Assembly (NCBI GenBank): GCA_038136035.1
Contig: JAYPYV010000010.1
Span: forward strand, 1-64,000
Length of the DNA: 64,000 nt
Origin: UBA9926 sp023261215
GTDB taxonomy: Bacteria > Pseudomonadota > Gammaproteobacteria > Pseudomonadales > Azotimanducaceae
Direction of reading: 5' to 3'
Every line of letters begins with the position of its first letter. The first letter of the stretch is position 1. This document shows positions 53,458-62,525 of the stretch, piece after piece. The notes beneath the pieces are model-generated. The model was not told the origin of the DNA and did not search any database. It saw nothing but the letters and a program-made list of their open reading frames with translations. Position numbers and translations under genes: made by a program.

Positions 53458-53673
53458 TCAGTCGCCGACTTGCGCGACGTCTTCTGCTTGGAATCCCTTA
53501 TCGGTTTGCGTAATCGAGAACTCGACTTTCGCTCCTTGCTTCAACGTTCGAAATCCGTCTCCGCGAATGGAACGGAAATGCACAAAAACATCTTCGCCCG
53601 ATTCACGCTCGATAAAGCCGAAACCCTTTGAATCATTGAACCACTTAACGGTCCCCATTTGTCGATCAGACAT
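53458..53673 (-). CDS. Cold-shock domain protein (CspA family)
   Basis: A 71-residue five-strand beta barrel that binds single-stranded nucleic acid. RNP1 KGFGFIE near 17 and RNP2 VFVHF near 29 are intact; the segment GTVKWFNDSKGFGFI is diagnostic. GAGGTAGGGG precedes the ATG. The 5' region (53674-53760) is A+T-rich and about 90 bases long, which could form a regulated leader as in cspA, but this is not shown. It acts as an RNA chaperone at low temperature or general growth. Confidence 0.95.
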   Translation of the reverse strand: MSDRQMGTVKWFNDSKGFGFIERESGEDVFVHFRSIRGDGFRTLKQGAKVEFSITQTDKGFQAEDVAQVGD

Positions 53674-53971
53674 ATCCCCTACCTCAAAAATTACTGACGC
53701 AAACCTGCGCGTTAATCATTAATGCACAGTCATTGGGTATTGTCCAAACAAATTTATTTGACGGTTGTTCGCGATTCCGGCCCTTCAAACCGCCGCAAAT
53801 GGGTTTGGATGTCCATGATCGCTAAAAAGCTTCCGAGAAACGTCGACTTTTTCGTACGGGTCTGCGCCGACGAGGGTGTTGTGGCGAGCCATTGTTGGCG
53901 CTGATCAGGGCGCGTCGGAGCAGAGCGCCAGCGGAACTCTGAGATGCGAGATCAAGCGCTTTCGAGCGGCA

Positions 53972-56725
53972 TCAAAGGCCGGCGATTCGGTCTCGTTGGA
54001 ATTGAAGTTCACCTTGACGGTGCTGCTGTCTTGCTAACTTTTCCCGCTCCGTCTCGACTACATCGGCGGGCGCGTTGGCGACGAACTTATCGTTCGCGAG
54101 TTTCCCTTCGAGCCGCCGGATTTCTTGCTCAACCTTTGCAAGCTCTTTGTCGAGCCGTTCTAGCTCTGCTGACTTATCAATCAATCCAGCCAGTGGTACC
54201 AGGATTTGAAGGTCGTTGATGACCTGCACGGCCGAGGCTGGTGGCTCATCGCTAGGGTCTTGCCAGTCGAGGCTTGAGGGTTTCAGGAGTGCATTCAACA
54301 TCGGCAGGAAGCGTGAGAAGCGTTCCCGGTCAGTTGAACCCCCTTGGTGAAAAATAATAGGAATCGGCTTGCCGGGAGAGATGTTTTGTTCTCCTCGGAT
54401 ATTCCGGATCGCGGTAACCACAGACTTCAGCCACTGGACGTCGTCCTGAACCAAAGGATCGGTCGCATCGGCGCCTTCAGGGAACGGCGCTAACATAATG
54501 GAGCGACCACGTTTTAAGGGCTCAGGCAGGGCTTGCCATAGCTCTTCGGTGATAAAAGGCATGAAAGGGTGCGCCAGGCGTAAGATTTTCTCGAAGAGTG
54601 AGACCAAATTGTGTTGTGTTGCTGTTTTCTCTTCGTGACTGAACGCTTCGGTTTGCAGAATGGGCTTAATAAGTTCCAAGTACCAATCGCAAAACTCGTT
54701 CCAAACAAAATCGTAAAGCGCTTTAGCCGCGAGATCGAACCGATAATCATCCATGGCCCGATTGATAGCGCTTGCTGCTGCGTCGAACTCTAGATTGATC
54801 CATCGATCGATGATGTTCTGAGACGCTGGAATGCCCTCGAGCGGCATCGAATCCGTGCTAAGCCGTGTGAAATTGGCGGCATTCCACAACTTATTGCAAA
54901 AATTTCGATAGCCCTCGACACGCTTCATATCAAAGCGAAGGCCTCGAGCGCCGCTTGCAAGCGAGTAGAAGGTGAATCGAAGCGCATCGGTCCCGTAGGG
55001 TGGAATACCCTCTGGAAATTCCTTTCGGGTGGCCTTCTCGATTTTTTCCTTAAGTCGATTCTGAAGCAGGTTGCTGGTGCGTTTTTGGACCAATGCCTCG
55101 GCGGTGATGCCCTCAATAATGTCCATGGGGTCAAGTCCGTTACCCTTGGACTTGCTCATCTTCTGGCCCTCGGCATCGGTCACGAGGCCATGGACGTAGA
55201 CTTTTTCGAAAGGCACTTCATCCATAAATTTCAGCGTCATCATGATCATTCTGGACACCCAGAAGCTGATGATGTCGTGCCCGGTCACCATGACTCGAGT
55301 AGGATGAAACTGTTTGAGTGATTCGGTTTGATCAGGCCAACCCAAGGTCGAAAACGTCCAAAGCGCGGACGAAAACCAGGTATCGAGAACGTCGTCATCT
55401 TGGTTTAGAGCAATATCGGTGCTGAGACCATACTTCTCTCTGGCTGCCGCCTCACTTTCGGCAACGTAAATATGGCCTTGCGCGTCGTAGTAAGCAGGAA
55501 TGCGGTGCCCCCACCACTGCTGTCTTGAAATACACCAGTCCTTGAGCTCGCGCATCCAGGCGAAATAGATATTTTCTGCCTGCTTTGGAATGAATTCGAT
55601 CGCGCCTGTTTCCACCGCGCGAATGGCAGGTTTGGCCAAGGGCTCAATGCGAACGAACCATTGATCACTGAGCAAGGGTTCAATGATCGCATTGCTTTTC
55701 TCGCCCCTTGGAACCATCAACGTATGGGGTTCAATTTTTTCGAGCAGGTCGAGTGCCTCAAGTGCGCTGATGACTTTTTTGCGGGCTTCAAATCGATCCA
55801 GACCGGCGTAGTCTGCGCCCGCGAGATCATTCATTCGCCCATCGAGGTGCATCACATTAATCAGCGGCAGGTCATGACGCTGGCCAACATCGTAATCATT
55901 GAAGTCGTGCGCGGGCGTGATTTTGACGCAGCCTGTGCCGAATGCCATGTCCACGTAACGGTCGGCAATGATGGGAATCTCACGGTCAGTTAACGGCAGG
56001 GCAACGGTTTTGCCGATCAGTGATTCGTAGCGAGGATCATCAGGATTGACCGCGACTGCGGCATCTCCCAGCATGGTCTCGGGTCGTGTGGTTGCGACCA
56101 CCAGGAAGTCGCCGCCGGCGCCTTTGATAGGGTAGCGAAGATGCCACAGGCTGCCTTGCTCTTCCTCTGAAATAACCTCGAGATCAGAGATCGAGGTCTG
56201 CAAGGCGGGATCCCAGTTCACAAGCCGTTTGCCGCGATAAATCAGCCCTTCGTCGAACAGGCGCTCGAACACCGTCAGCACAGCCCGGCTCAGTCCTTCA
56301 TCAAGCGTAAAGCGCTCAGTTTCCCAATGGAGCGAAGCGCCCATCCGTCGAAGCTGCCGGCTGATGGTGCCCCCCGATGTCTCCTTCCACGCCCAAACGC
56401 GATCAATAAAGGCTTCACGACCAAGATCAGAGGGTTTGAGTCCCTCTGCCGCCATTTGTTCGGCGACGATCAATTGCGTCGAAATACCGGCGTGGTCTGT
56501 GCCCATCTGCCAGAGCGTATTCTTGCCCAGCATGCGCTGGCGCCGAATAATGGCGTCGACTAGAGAATGTTGAAACGCATGGCCCATGTGCAACGTCCCA
56601 GTGACATTGGGCGGGGGTATGGCGATGGAAAATGACGTCCCAGTGCCTTTGGGCGCGAAATAGCCCTGAGATTCCCAGGTCTGGTACCACGTCTGCTCGA
56701 TCTGGCTGGGATCGTACTTGTCCAT
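53972..56725 (-). CDS. valS: Valyl-tRNA synthetase
   Basis: A 917-residue class I synthetase. HIGH-type motif as PNVTGTLHMGHAF near 45, KMSKS in KMSKSKGNG near 535, the editing (CP1) domain between them with TTRPETMLGD near 220, and a C-terminal coiled-coil (LERLDKELAKVEQEIRRLEG) typical of ValRS. It charges tRNA-Val. The ATG has AAGG five bases upstream; a perfect -10 lies 29 bases before the start. It follows the holC-hypothetical pair with a 65-base gap. Confidence 0.98.
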   Translation of the reverse strand: MDKYDPSQIEQTWYQTWESQGYFAPKGTGTSFSIAIPPPNVTGTLHMGHAFQHSLVDAIIRRQRMLGKNTLWQMGTDHAGISTQLIVAEQMAAEGLKPSDLGREAFIDRVWAWKETSGGTISRQLRRMGASLHWETERFTLDEGLSRAVLTVFERLFDEGLIYRGKRLVNWDPALQTSISDLEVISEEEQGSLWHLRYPIKGAGGDFLVVATTRPETMLGDAAVAVNPDDPRYESLIGKTVALPLTDREIPIIADRYVDMAFGTGCVKITPAHDFNDYDVGQRHDLPLINVMHLDGRMNDLAGADYAGLDRFEARKKVISALEALDLLEKIEPHTLMVPRGEKSNAIIEPLLSDQWFVRIEPLAKPAIRAVETGAIEFIPKQAENIYFAWMRELKDWCISRQQWWGHRIPAYYDAQGHIYVAESEAAAREKYGLSTDIALNQDDDVLDTWFSSALWTFSTLGWPDQTESLKQFHPTRVMVTGHDIISFWVSRMIMMTLKFMDEVPFEKVYVHGLVTDAEGQKMSKSKGNGLDPMDIIEGITAEALVQKRTSNLLQNRLKEKIEKATRKEFPEGIPPYGTDALRFTFYSLASGARGLRFDMKRVEGYRNFCNKLWNAANFTRLSTDSMPLEGIPASQNIIDRWINLEFDAAASAINRAMDDYRFDLAAKALYDFVWNEFCDWYLELIKPILQTEAFSHEEKTATQHNLVSLFEKILRLAHPFMPFITEELWQALPEPLKRGRSIMLAPFPEGADATDPLVQDDVQWLKSVVTAIRNIRGEQNISPGKPIPIIFHQGGSTDRERFSRFLPMLNALLKPSSLDWQDPSDEPPASAVQVINDLQILVPLAGLIDKSAELERLDKELAKVEQEIRRLEGKLANDKFVANAPADVVETEREKLARQQHRQGELQFQRDRIAGL

Positions 56726-56753
56726 CGGGGCCTTAGTTATTTAAAAGGCTGCG

Positions 56754-56759
56754 ATTATA
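56754..56759 (-). promoter_or_regulatory. Probable -10 element upstream of valS
   Basis: TATAAT on the minus strand, 28 bases before the valS ATG, followed by CGCAGCC. No clear -35 hexamer. Confidence 0.55.
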
Positions 56760-56790
56760 CAAGAAGACGCCGCACTGGCGGGGAGGCAGG

Positions 56791-57183
56791 TTAATTCTGG
56801 TTGGGTTCTTTGTCCTCGCGATCCAAGGTCGCCAGAATTGATTCAAGTTCCTGAATGATCGACTGTTTGATCGTTGATTCGATCTTTGCGCGGTGGCGAT
56901 CAAGAAGCTGGCTGAGCACTTGGCCGATGGCTTCGTCCGTTAACTCGTCCTCATGATCAAGTTCTGCTTCGAGCTCCGAAAAGAGGTCCAATGTGTCTGG
57001 GTCATATTCAGGATCTAAGGATACCGGCGGTTTTTTTCTAGGCTTCGCTCGGCGGGGGGCGGCCGCTCTCTTTTGACTGACGAGTGATGTGAGTTCATCC
57101 AAAAGGGCCATCTGCATGGATGAATCTGTTTGCTGAGTTGTGGCCTCGATTTCTTTGCCGCCTCCCTCATCCTCCGATGTCAT
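56791..57183 (-). CDS. Conserved hypothetical protein between holC and valS
   Basis: A 130-residue, highly charged protein with no signal or membrane segment. It has a Lys/Arg-Pro-rich linker near 45 (APRRAKPRKKPPVS), an acidic stretch near 60-80 and a C-terminal helix (HRAKIESTIKQSIIQELESI). A gene of similar size and character occupies this slot in other gammaproteobacteria such as Pseudomonas; its role is unknown. The ATG overlaps the holC stop (ATGA), so the two are coupled, which suggests a link to replication or to HolC. Confidence 0.8.
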   Translation of the reverse strand: MTSEDEGGGKEIEATTQQTDSSMQMALLDELTSLVSQKRAAAPRRAKPRKKPPVSLDPEYDPDTLDLFSELEAELDHEDELTDEAIGQVLSQLLDRHRAKIESTIKQSIIQELESILATLDREDKEPNQN

Positions 57184-57602
57184 GTCGAAGCCATCTTGTG
57201 GTAGGCAATGGGATAGCCCCTCGCCTTGTAATGTTTGTAATTTTCTCTTGCGCTGGCTCGCGCTGAATCGGCTTTGGGGACGATCTCTGCCACTCGGTCG
57301 AAGCGACTGAAAAAAGACGGGATCGCGCCACTCAAATTGACCAGCACGTCTTGATGCAGAAGCGGCTCACTGTGGTGACAAATTCTGATGGGCGCCGTTT
57401 GGTCGCTGGTATAGGGGCTGTGCGGGACAAAGCGTTCAGGTCGAAACGTCCAGAGTAAATCGTCGAGCGCCAAGGCGTCTTGTTCGCTGCCCGTATGCAC
57501 GTGAATCTGGTGCCCCAGTCGATACACTTTGTCGACCAATCGGCAGGCGAACTGGAGTGGGTCGATGTCGGTTTCGATTTGGTAGAAATCAATCCGTGTC
57601 AA
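57180..57602 (-). CDS. holC: DNA polymerase III chi subunit
   Basis: A 140-residue protein typical of HolC: ARxxxxY-like N-terminal RIDFYQIETDIDPLQFACRL, helix KVYRLGHQIHVHTGS, LDDLLWTFRPERFVPHSP and the ending NYKHYKARGYPIAYHKM. HolC links the clamp loader to single-strand-binding protein through HolD. The start is TTG with AGGAGAGGG upstream. It follows pepA with a 50-base gap and overlaps the next gene by four bases, the order known from Pseudomonas (pepA-holC-x-valS). Confidence 0.95.
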   Translation of the reverse strand: MTRIDFYQIETDIDPLQFACRLVDKVYRLGHQIHVHTGSEQDALALDDLLWTFRPERFVPHSPYTSDQTAPIRICHHSEPLLHQDVLVNLSGAIPSFFSRFDRVAEIVPKADSARASARENYKHYKARGYPIAYHKMAST

Positions 57603-57652
57603 CGCCCTCTCCTGTGTTGCCCTGTTCGCTTATGAAGGGTTCTCAGTCTGCC

Positions 57653-59137
57653 TTAGGATTTTTGTGATAAAAGATAGTCGGTAAGGAGTGCCACAGGGCG
57701 CGCCGTGGCACCTTTGTTTAGACCGGCCCACTTGAATGAGGTCCCCGCGATGTCCATATGGGCCCATCGATATTTCTTAGCAAATCGAGCCAGGAAACAA
57801 GCCGCAGTAATGCTGCCAGCTTCTCGACCGCCGATGTTTTGCATATCAGCGAAGGCACTGTTGATCTGTTTTTGATAATCATCCCATATAGGCAGTTGCC
57901 AGGCGCGATCTCGAGTCCGTTCGCCTGCTTCTATGAGTGACTGAGCCAGGGCATCATCATTCGAAAAGACCGCCGATGCATGGCTTCCGAGTGCGATGAT
58001 GCAGGCGCCAGTGAGCGTCGCGATATCCACCACAGAGGCGGGGTTGAACCGTTCGACATAAGTCAGCGCATCGCAAAGAACCAATCGTCCTTCAGCGTCA
58101 GTATTGAGAATCTCTACGGTTTGCCCTGACATCGTTTTAACAATGTCACCGGGTTTCGACGCACCGCCAGAAGGCATGTTTTCGGCGGCAGCCATGACGC
58201 CCACCACGTTCATTCGCGGCGCCATCTCACAAAGCGTGAGCATGGTGCCGAAGACGCTCGCTGCGCCACACATGTCGTAAATCATCTCCCACATGGATGC
58301 GCCCGGTTTCAGGCTGATGCCACCCGTATCAAAGGTGATGCCCTTGCCCACAATCACATGGGGTTTCTGAGAGGCTGCGGCGCCTTTGTACTGCATGACG
58401 ATCATCTTTCCAGGCTCATCACTGCCCTTCGAGACAGATAGGAAAGCACCCATGCCAAGTCGAGCCATTTGTTTCTCATCGAGCACTGTCGTCGAGAGTT
58501 TCGGGTAAGTTTTGGCGAGTTTTTTCGCTTGTTCGGCAAGATAGGTCGGCGTGCAAAGATTCGAAGGTGCGTTGCTCAAGTCGCGAGTTGCATTTTTACC
58601 TTTGGATAGACTGACACCCAACTTCACGCCTGCACGGACTGCAGTGGCGTTTTCAGAATCGGTGAGGATTTGCACTTTGCTCAACGTTACGGCTTTGGGT
58701 TTTGAGGTTCCTTTCATTTCGACGTATTGGTAAGCGGCATCCTCTAAGCATTCAACCCATTTCGAAGCGACCCAGGACGCATCGCGATCTGCGCAATCGA
58801 TGCCCTCCATGAGGAGTGTGGCGGTCTTACTCGGTACCTTCTTCAGCTGTGCGGCCGCAGACTGAAAGCTGAGTACGATTTGATCAACGCTCTTAGCGCC
58901 AAGGCCGATCACTAGTAGGCGCTCAATCTTGGTACCGGCAAGATCGGTGAGAAGTGTGGTGGTGCCTGCTTTGGTGCTGATATCCCCGCGTTTAATAAGT
59001 CGCTTGAGCGCGCCTTTGCTTGCTTTTTCGAGTGCCTTGATCGCAGGACCGAAGGACTCATCCTCAGCGATCCCAACGACTAGACATGGAAATGATGTAT
59101 CGCTGAGTTCGCCGCGTTTAACCGAATAGCTTCGCAT
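57653..59137 (-). CDS. pepA: Leucyl aminopeptidase PepA
   Basis: A 494-residue dizinc aminopeptidase of family M17. The metal-binding NTDAEGRLVL near 345, GKGITFDTGGISLKPG near 262, and the catalytic Lys in these segments are intact. It removes N-terminal residues from peptides; in E. coli it also acts in Xer recombination. AAAGGAAG precedes the ATG. It is divergent from lptF over 64 bases and heads the pepA-holC-hypothetical-valS run. Confidence 0.97.
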   Translation of the reverse strand: MRSYSVKRGELSDTSFPCLVVGIAEDESFGPAIKALEKASKGALKRLIKRGDISTKAGTTTLLTDLAGTKIERLLVIGLGAKSVDQIVLSFQSAAAQLKKVPSKTATLLMEGIDCADRDASWVASKWVECLEDAAYQYVEMKGTSKPKAVTLSKVQILTDSENATAVRAGVKLGVSLSKGKNATRDLSNAPSNLCTPTYLAEQAKKLAKTYPKLSTTVLDEKQMARLGMGAFLSVSKGSDEPGKMIVMQYKGAAASQKPHVIVGKGITFDTGGISLKPGASMWEMIYDMCGAASVFGTMLTLCEMAPRMNVVGVMAAAENMPSGGASKPGDIVKTMSGQTVEILNTDAEGRLVLCDALTYVERFNPASVVDIATLTGACIIALGSHASAVFSNDDALAQSLIEAGERTRDRAWQLPIWDDYQKQINSAFADMQNIGGREAGSITAACFLARFAKKYRWAHMDIAGTSFKWAGLNKGATARPVALLTDYLLSQKS

Positions 59138-59174
59138 AAGGCTTCCTTTCTCTCTTGGACCGTGAAGTGCGGTT

Positions 59175-59180
59175 ATTATA
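59175..59180 (-). promoter_or_regulatory. Probable -10 element of pepA in the pepA-lptF divergent region
   Basis: Perfect TATAAT on the minus strand, 37 bases before the pepA ATG. The plus strand reads TATTATAC, which could also serve lptF 22 bases downstream. No good -35 seen for either. Confidence 0.55.
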
Positions 59181-59201
59181 CGGCATGGTCAAAAGCGTTC
59201 G

Positions 59202-60317
59202 GTGGACGACTTGATTCTTTTTAAGTATGTATCTCGAGAGGTGTTCAAAGCGATGGGCGTGATTGCGCTTGTTGTGTTGATCATCGCACTGGGTTCCAGG
59301 CTCTCGGCTTATCTGGGAGACGCTGCCGCAGGAAAGTTGAGCAGTGAGCTTCTAGGGATCTTGTTGCTGTATCGCTTACCCGGCTTGCTCGAACTTATCA
59401 TTCCCGTCTCTTTTTTTCTGTCGATCATGATTGCTCACGGACGTCTGGCCGTGGACAACGAACTGACGGTGTTGAAAAGCGCTGGATTTGGCGAGTTTAA
59501 ATTGCTCAGGATGACCCTCTTGCAAGGCCTGATGGTGATGGCGGTCACGGCGCTTTTAGCGTTGTGGTTAAGACCCTTATCAGAGTCGGGGATGCAAGCC
59601 GTTCGTGCAGATCAGAAAACGATGACAGAATTCGATCTTTTGATCCCTGGACGCTTTCAAACGATGAGTCGAGGGGAGCGCGTGACTTACGTCAGAGATA
59701 TTGGCGAGGAACAAAACTTATCGGATGTGTTCATTACCGAACTCGAGCGCGATGGTGCGGTTGATGTTGATAAAACGATCGTGATGGTCGCAGAGGAAGG
59801 TGAGACCAAGGTTGATGAGCAGGGTAACCGACTGCTCATTTTGAGGGATGGCAAGCGCTATCGATTTAGAACGAGCGAGCTCGATCATCAAGTAATCGAG
59901 TTCGAAACTTATGGTCAAGTGCTCGCGAGAGATCCGTCAAAACTTGACCGAGTAGAAGCCAAACAACGAGGCACATTGCAGCTGCTCTCGCTGGACTCTA
60001 GAGCCGGCATCGCTGAGCTGGAGTGGCGTATCTCGTTGGTGTTGATGGTGCCCGTTCTTGTTTTTCTGGCCATTCCCCTTGCCAGAGTCGAGCCTCGAGA
60101 GGGGCGGTTTGCGAGGATTGCGCCGGCATTGCTGCTTTGCTTCTTGTACTTGGTGTTGTTGTCCGCGGCTAAATCAAGAATTGAGACCGGGGATTTGGCA
60201 CCTTTCCCAGGGCTGTTCTGGATCCACGCCGCTTACTTGGTGTTGAGCGGGTTCATTTACCGAGGCAGTGACCAATTGTTCCGTTTTGATTGGCTGAAGA
60301 GGATGCCTGCCAAGTGA
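59202..60317 (+). CDS. lptF: LPS export ABC transporter permease LptF
   Basis: A 371-residue inner-membrane protein with six helices: three at the N-terminus (VIALVVLIIALGSRLSAYLG, then two to about 125) and three at the C-terminus (from about 270), with the periplasmic jelly-roll domain between. With LptG and LptB it extracts lipopolysaccharide from the inner membrane. The start is GTG; a TTG nine bases later is possible. Its TGA overlaps the lptG ATG. Divergent from pepA, as in other gammaproteobacteria. Confidence 0.95.
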   Translation: MDDLILFKYVSREVFKAMGVIALVVLIIALGSRLSAYLGDAAAGKLSSELLGILLLYRLPGLLELIIPVSFFLSIMIAHGRLAVDNELTVLKSAGFGEFKLLRMTLLQGLMVMAVTALLALWLRPLSESGMQAVRADQKTMTEFDLLIPGRFQTMSRGERVTYVRDIGEEQNLSDVFITELERDGAVDVDKTIVMVAEEGETKVDEQGNRLLILRDGKRYRFRTSELDHQVIEFETYGQVLARDPSKLDRVEAKQRGTLQLLSLDSRAGIAELEWRISLVLMVPVLVFLAIPLARVEPREGRFARIAPALLLCFLYLVLLSAAKSRIETGDLAPFPGLFWIHAAYLVLSGFIYRGSDQLFRFDWLKRMPAK

Positions 60318-61396
60318 TGACAATCCTCGCAAGATTGATCGGGGTCTCGGTGCTCGGTTCGATGGTGATGGTGTCGTTTGCGCTCACAGGTTTGCTGGCC
60401 GTCTTTACCTTGCTCGAGCAAGTGGGTGAACTTGATCAGAGGTATACCTTCGCCGCTGCGCTGATCTATGTGGGGCTCAGTGTGCCTCGTCTGCTTTACG
60501 AAACCTTGCCATACGCAATCCTAATTGGCGCGCTGATTAGTTTGGGCGGATTTGCGTTGAGGAGCGAGCTCGTCGCAATGCGCGCAGCAGGGGTGTCCGT
60601 CTATCGAATATTAGGATTTGCGATGGTGCCAGCGCTGATCATTTCGTTCATGGGCGTGTTGATTGGAGAGTATCTTTTGCCAGACGCGGAGAGGCTTGCA
60701 CGATTGGAGCGGCGTCAGGCAACGTCAGCGATTGAAGCCATCTCGCCGGAGTATGGCATTTGGCTTCGAGATCAGTCTTCGTTCCTGCATGTTGAATCCA
60801 TGAGTGGTGAGGAGATGACTGGTTTGCGCTGGTTAGTTTTTGACTCCGAGAAACGGTTGATCGAGGTCCGCACCGCGCAGCTCGCGAGCTATGTGTCTCC
60901 CGCAGAAGGGATCCCAGCACGTTGGCAACTGTTTGATGTCACGAGGACTGAATATGGTCTGAAAGAGACGCGCAGGCACCAGGATGAGCGAGCCGTTTGG
61001 CAGACGGAGCTTACGCCAGAGGAAATCAGTAGCGAGTTACTCGTTGAGCCTTCAAGGATGTCGATCGGCTCGCTAGCCCGAAGGATTTCGGCGCTGGACA
61101 AGCAAGCGTTGGATACCAGCAAGTACCAGCTTGGCTTTTGGGTGAAGTTGCTTCAGCCACTCACCGCGCTCGCATTACTGGCGTTGTCTGCTGCGATGGT
61201 ATTTGGCCCATTGCGAGACGCATCCATGGGGCTTCGAGTGTTCTCAGGTTTGCTGCTGGGTGTCGGCTTTAAGTTTGTTCAGGATCTGCTTTCGCCCCTG
61301 ACCCTGGTCTACGGGTTACCTCCCATTCTTGCCGTGCTCGTGCCAACGATCGTGTGTTTAGGGTTTGCCTATCACCAACTGAGACGTGTGGCCTGA
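60317..61396 (+). CDS. lptG: LPS export ABC transporter permease LptG
   Basis: A 359-residue permease partner of LptF: N-terminal helices from about 5 (RLIGVSVLGSMVMVSFALTG), segment YVGLSVPRLLYETLPYAILI, periplasmic domain to about 265 and three helices after FWVKLLQPLTALALL. I use the ATG at 60317, coupled to the LptF stop (TGATG), rather than an ATG 27 bases upstream. It ends six bases from the convergent RDD gene. Confidence 0.96.
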   Translation: MTILARLIGVSVLGSMVMVSFALTGLLAVFTLLEQVGELDQRYTFAAALIYVGLSVPRLLYETLPYAILIGALISLGGFALRSELVAMRAAGVSVYRILGFAMVPALIISFMGVLIGEYLLPDAERLARLERRQATSAIEAISPEYGIWLRDQSSFLHVESMSGEEMTGLRWLVFDSEKRLIEVRTAQLASYVSPAEGIPARWQLFDVTRTEYGLKETRRHQDERAVWQTELTPEEISSELLVEPSRMSIGSLARRISALDKQALDTSKYQLGFWVKLLQPLTALALLALSAAMVFGPLRDASMGLRVFSGLLLGVGFKFVQDLLSPLTLVYGLPPILAVLVPTIVCLGFAYHQLRRVA

Positions 61397-61401
61397 TCCC
61401 G

Positions 61402-61842
61402 TCAAGTCGGTTTGGGGGTCTCAACGACACGCGTGCCAGTCAGTAGGTCGTGTAGCGCGCGACCGTGTGGCGCTAGCATCCATAGAAAACCTATGCCGAA
61501 ACAGCCGATGGACAGTGTGGTGACCAAGAATCGAACCAGGGCCTCTCTTGGGTTCAATAAGTGGCCTGATTCAGAAATGAGCTGTAGACGCCAAACCTGC
61601 ATACCCAGGGTTTGGCCCTTGAAAGTCCAAAAATAAACAAAGAACAGTAAGCTCTCGAGATAAAGAAACATTTGATAAACAGGGCCTTGAAGCGGCTCTT
61701 GGCGATCATTCAGGCCTATGACCACCAAGGTGGAGATCATCCAAAGCGCCAAAATTAACAAGCCGTCATAGAACAGCGCGCCTAAGCGCCTGGGAAACCC
61801 GGCGCTGGCGAATTGGGCTCTGTCATTTGCATGGTTGTTCAT
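61402..61842 (-). CDS. RDD family membrane protein
   Basis: A 146-residue protein with three predicted transmembrane helices and the RDD pattern: Arg in FPRRLGALFYDGLLILALWM near 20, then a loop, WTFKGQTLGMQVW, and a C-terminal Asp in GRALHDLLTGTRVV. Family function is not settled; some members transport ions. AAGG precedes the ATG. Convergent with lptG. Inner membrane. Confidence 0.9.
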   Translation of the reverse strand: MNNHANDRAQFASAGFPRRLGALFYDGLLILALWMISTLVVIGLNDRQEPLQGPVYQMFLYLESLLFFVYFWTFKGQTLGMQVWRLQLISESGHLLNPREALVRFLVTTLSIGCFGIGFLWMLAPHGRALHDLLTGTRVVETPKPT

Positions 61843-62046
61843 GACCTTGATGATGCCCCCGCAAGGGTCTGGTCGATTGGGGTTTCGAGTTCAGTGCCTG
61901 CGAAAGAGGCATTGAATCGAGATCTGGGCGTTGCGATTGTGCGCGGTTGCAAGCCAAGTATCGATTGCTTGACGTTGGTATAGAGGATTTTGCTCCTGGC
62001 CGGCATGAACGAAGTCGCTAAAAAAATGCGCGCTAAATGCATGACG

Positions 62047-62454
62047 TCACGGCGTATCGACGATCATAAAGTTAGCTTCACACTCGGCAATGAGTTGATC
62101 GTTGTCTGCCCTGCGCATTTCAGCTGCCATGCTGGCAACGTTCCGACGGCTTTTGATGCACCAAGATCGAAGATTGACGGCAGTGCCTGTCGGGAGCGAC
62201 GTTTTGTAACGAAGATCACACCGGCCGGTGACTGCCCGATGGCCTCGTAAGTAGAGCCAATTGGCCATCACGTCATCGAGGGCGCTGAAGATAATGCCGC
62301 CATGAGTGATGCCCTGGTAGCCGCAGTGATGAGCCTCTGGCGTGAACGAAGACACGCAATGTTCTCCCTCGAGCACAAAGGTCAGCTTCAATCCGATGGG
62401 GTTGTCGGGGCCACATACAAAACATTGATTGGCATCGTCTCTTAAATCAGTCAT
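62047..62454 (-). CDS. PaaI-type hot-dog thioesterase family protein
   Basis: A 135-residue hot-dog-fold protein. NQCFVCGPDNPIGLKL at the start and GITHGGIIFSALDDVMANW in the middle are typical of the small acyl-CoA thioesterase (4HBT/PaaI) group; the HGG plus Asp near 62 form the active site. It probably hydrolyses an acyl-CoA. I use the ATG at 62454 with GTGAGG upstream; a GTG nine bases earlier is in frame. It is 71 bases downstream of the aldolase gene. Confidence 0.85.
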   Translation of the reverse strand: MTDLRDDANQCFVCGPDNPIGLKLTFVLEGEHCVSSFTPEAHHCGYQGITHGGIIFSALDDVMANWLYLRGHRAVTGRCDLRYKTSLPTGTAVNLRSWCIKSRRNVASMAAEMRRADNDQLIAECEANFMIVDTP

Positions 62455-62525
62455 GGGCCTCACGTGGTCTCACAAATCAAGATTGGGTGTGCGCGATCGC
62501 TTTTGCATTGCTAGCCTGAGAGAGA

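Noticed and set aside
53722..53904. 60-codon plus-strand frame between the cold-shock gene and valS
   Set aside because: No ribosome site or family features; lies over the probable leader/promoter of the cold-shock gene.
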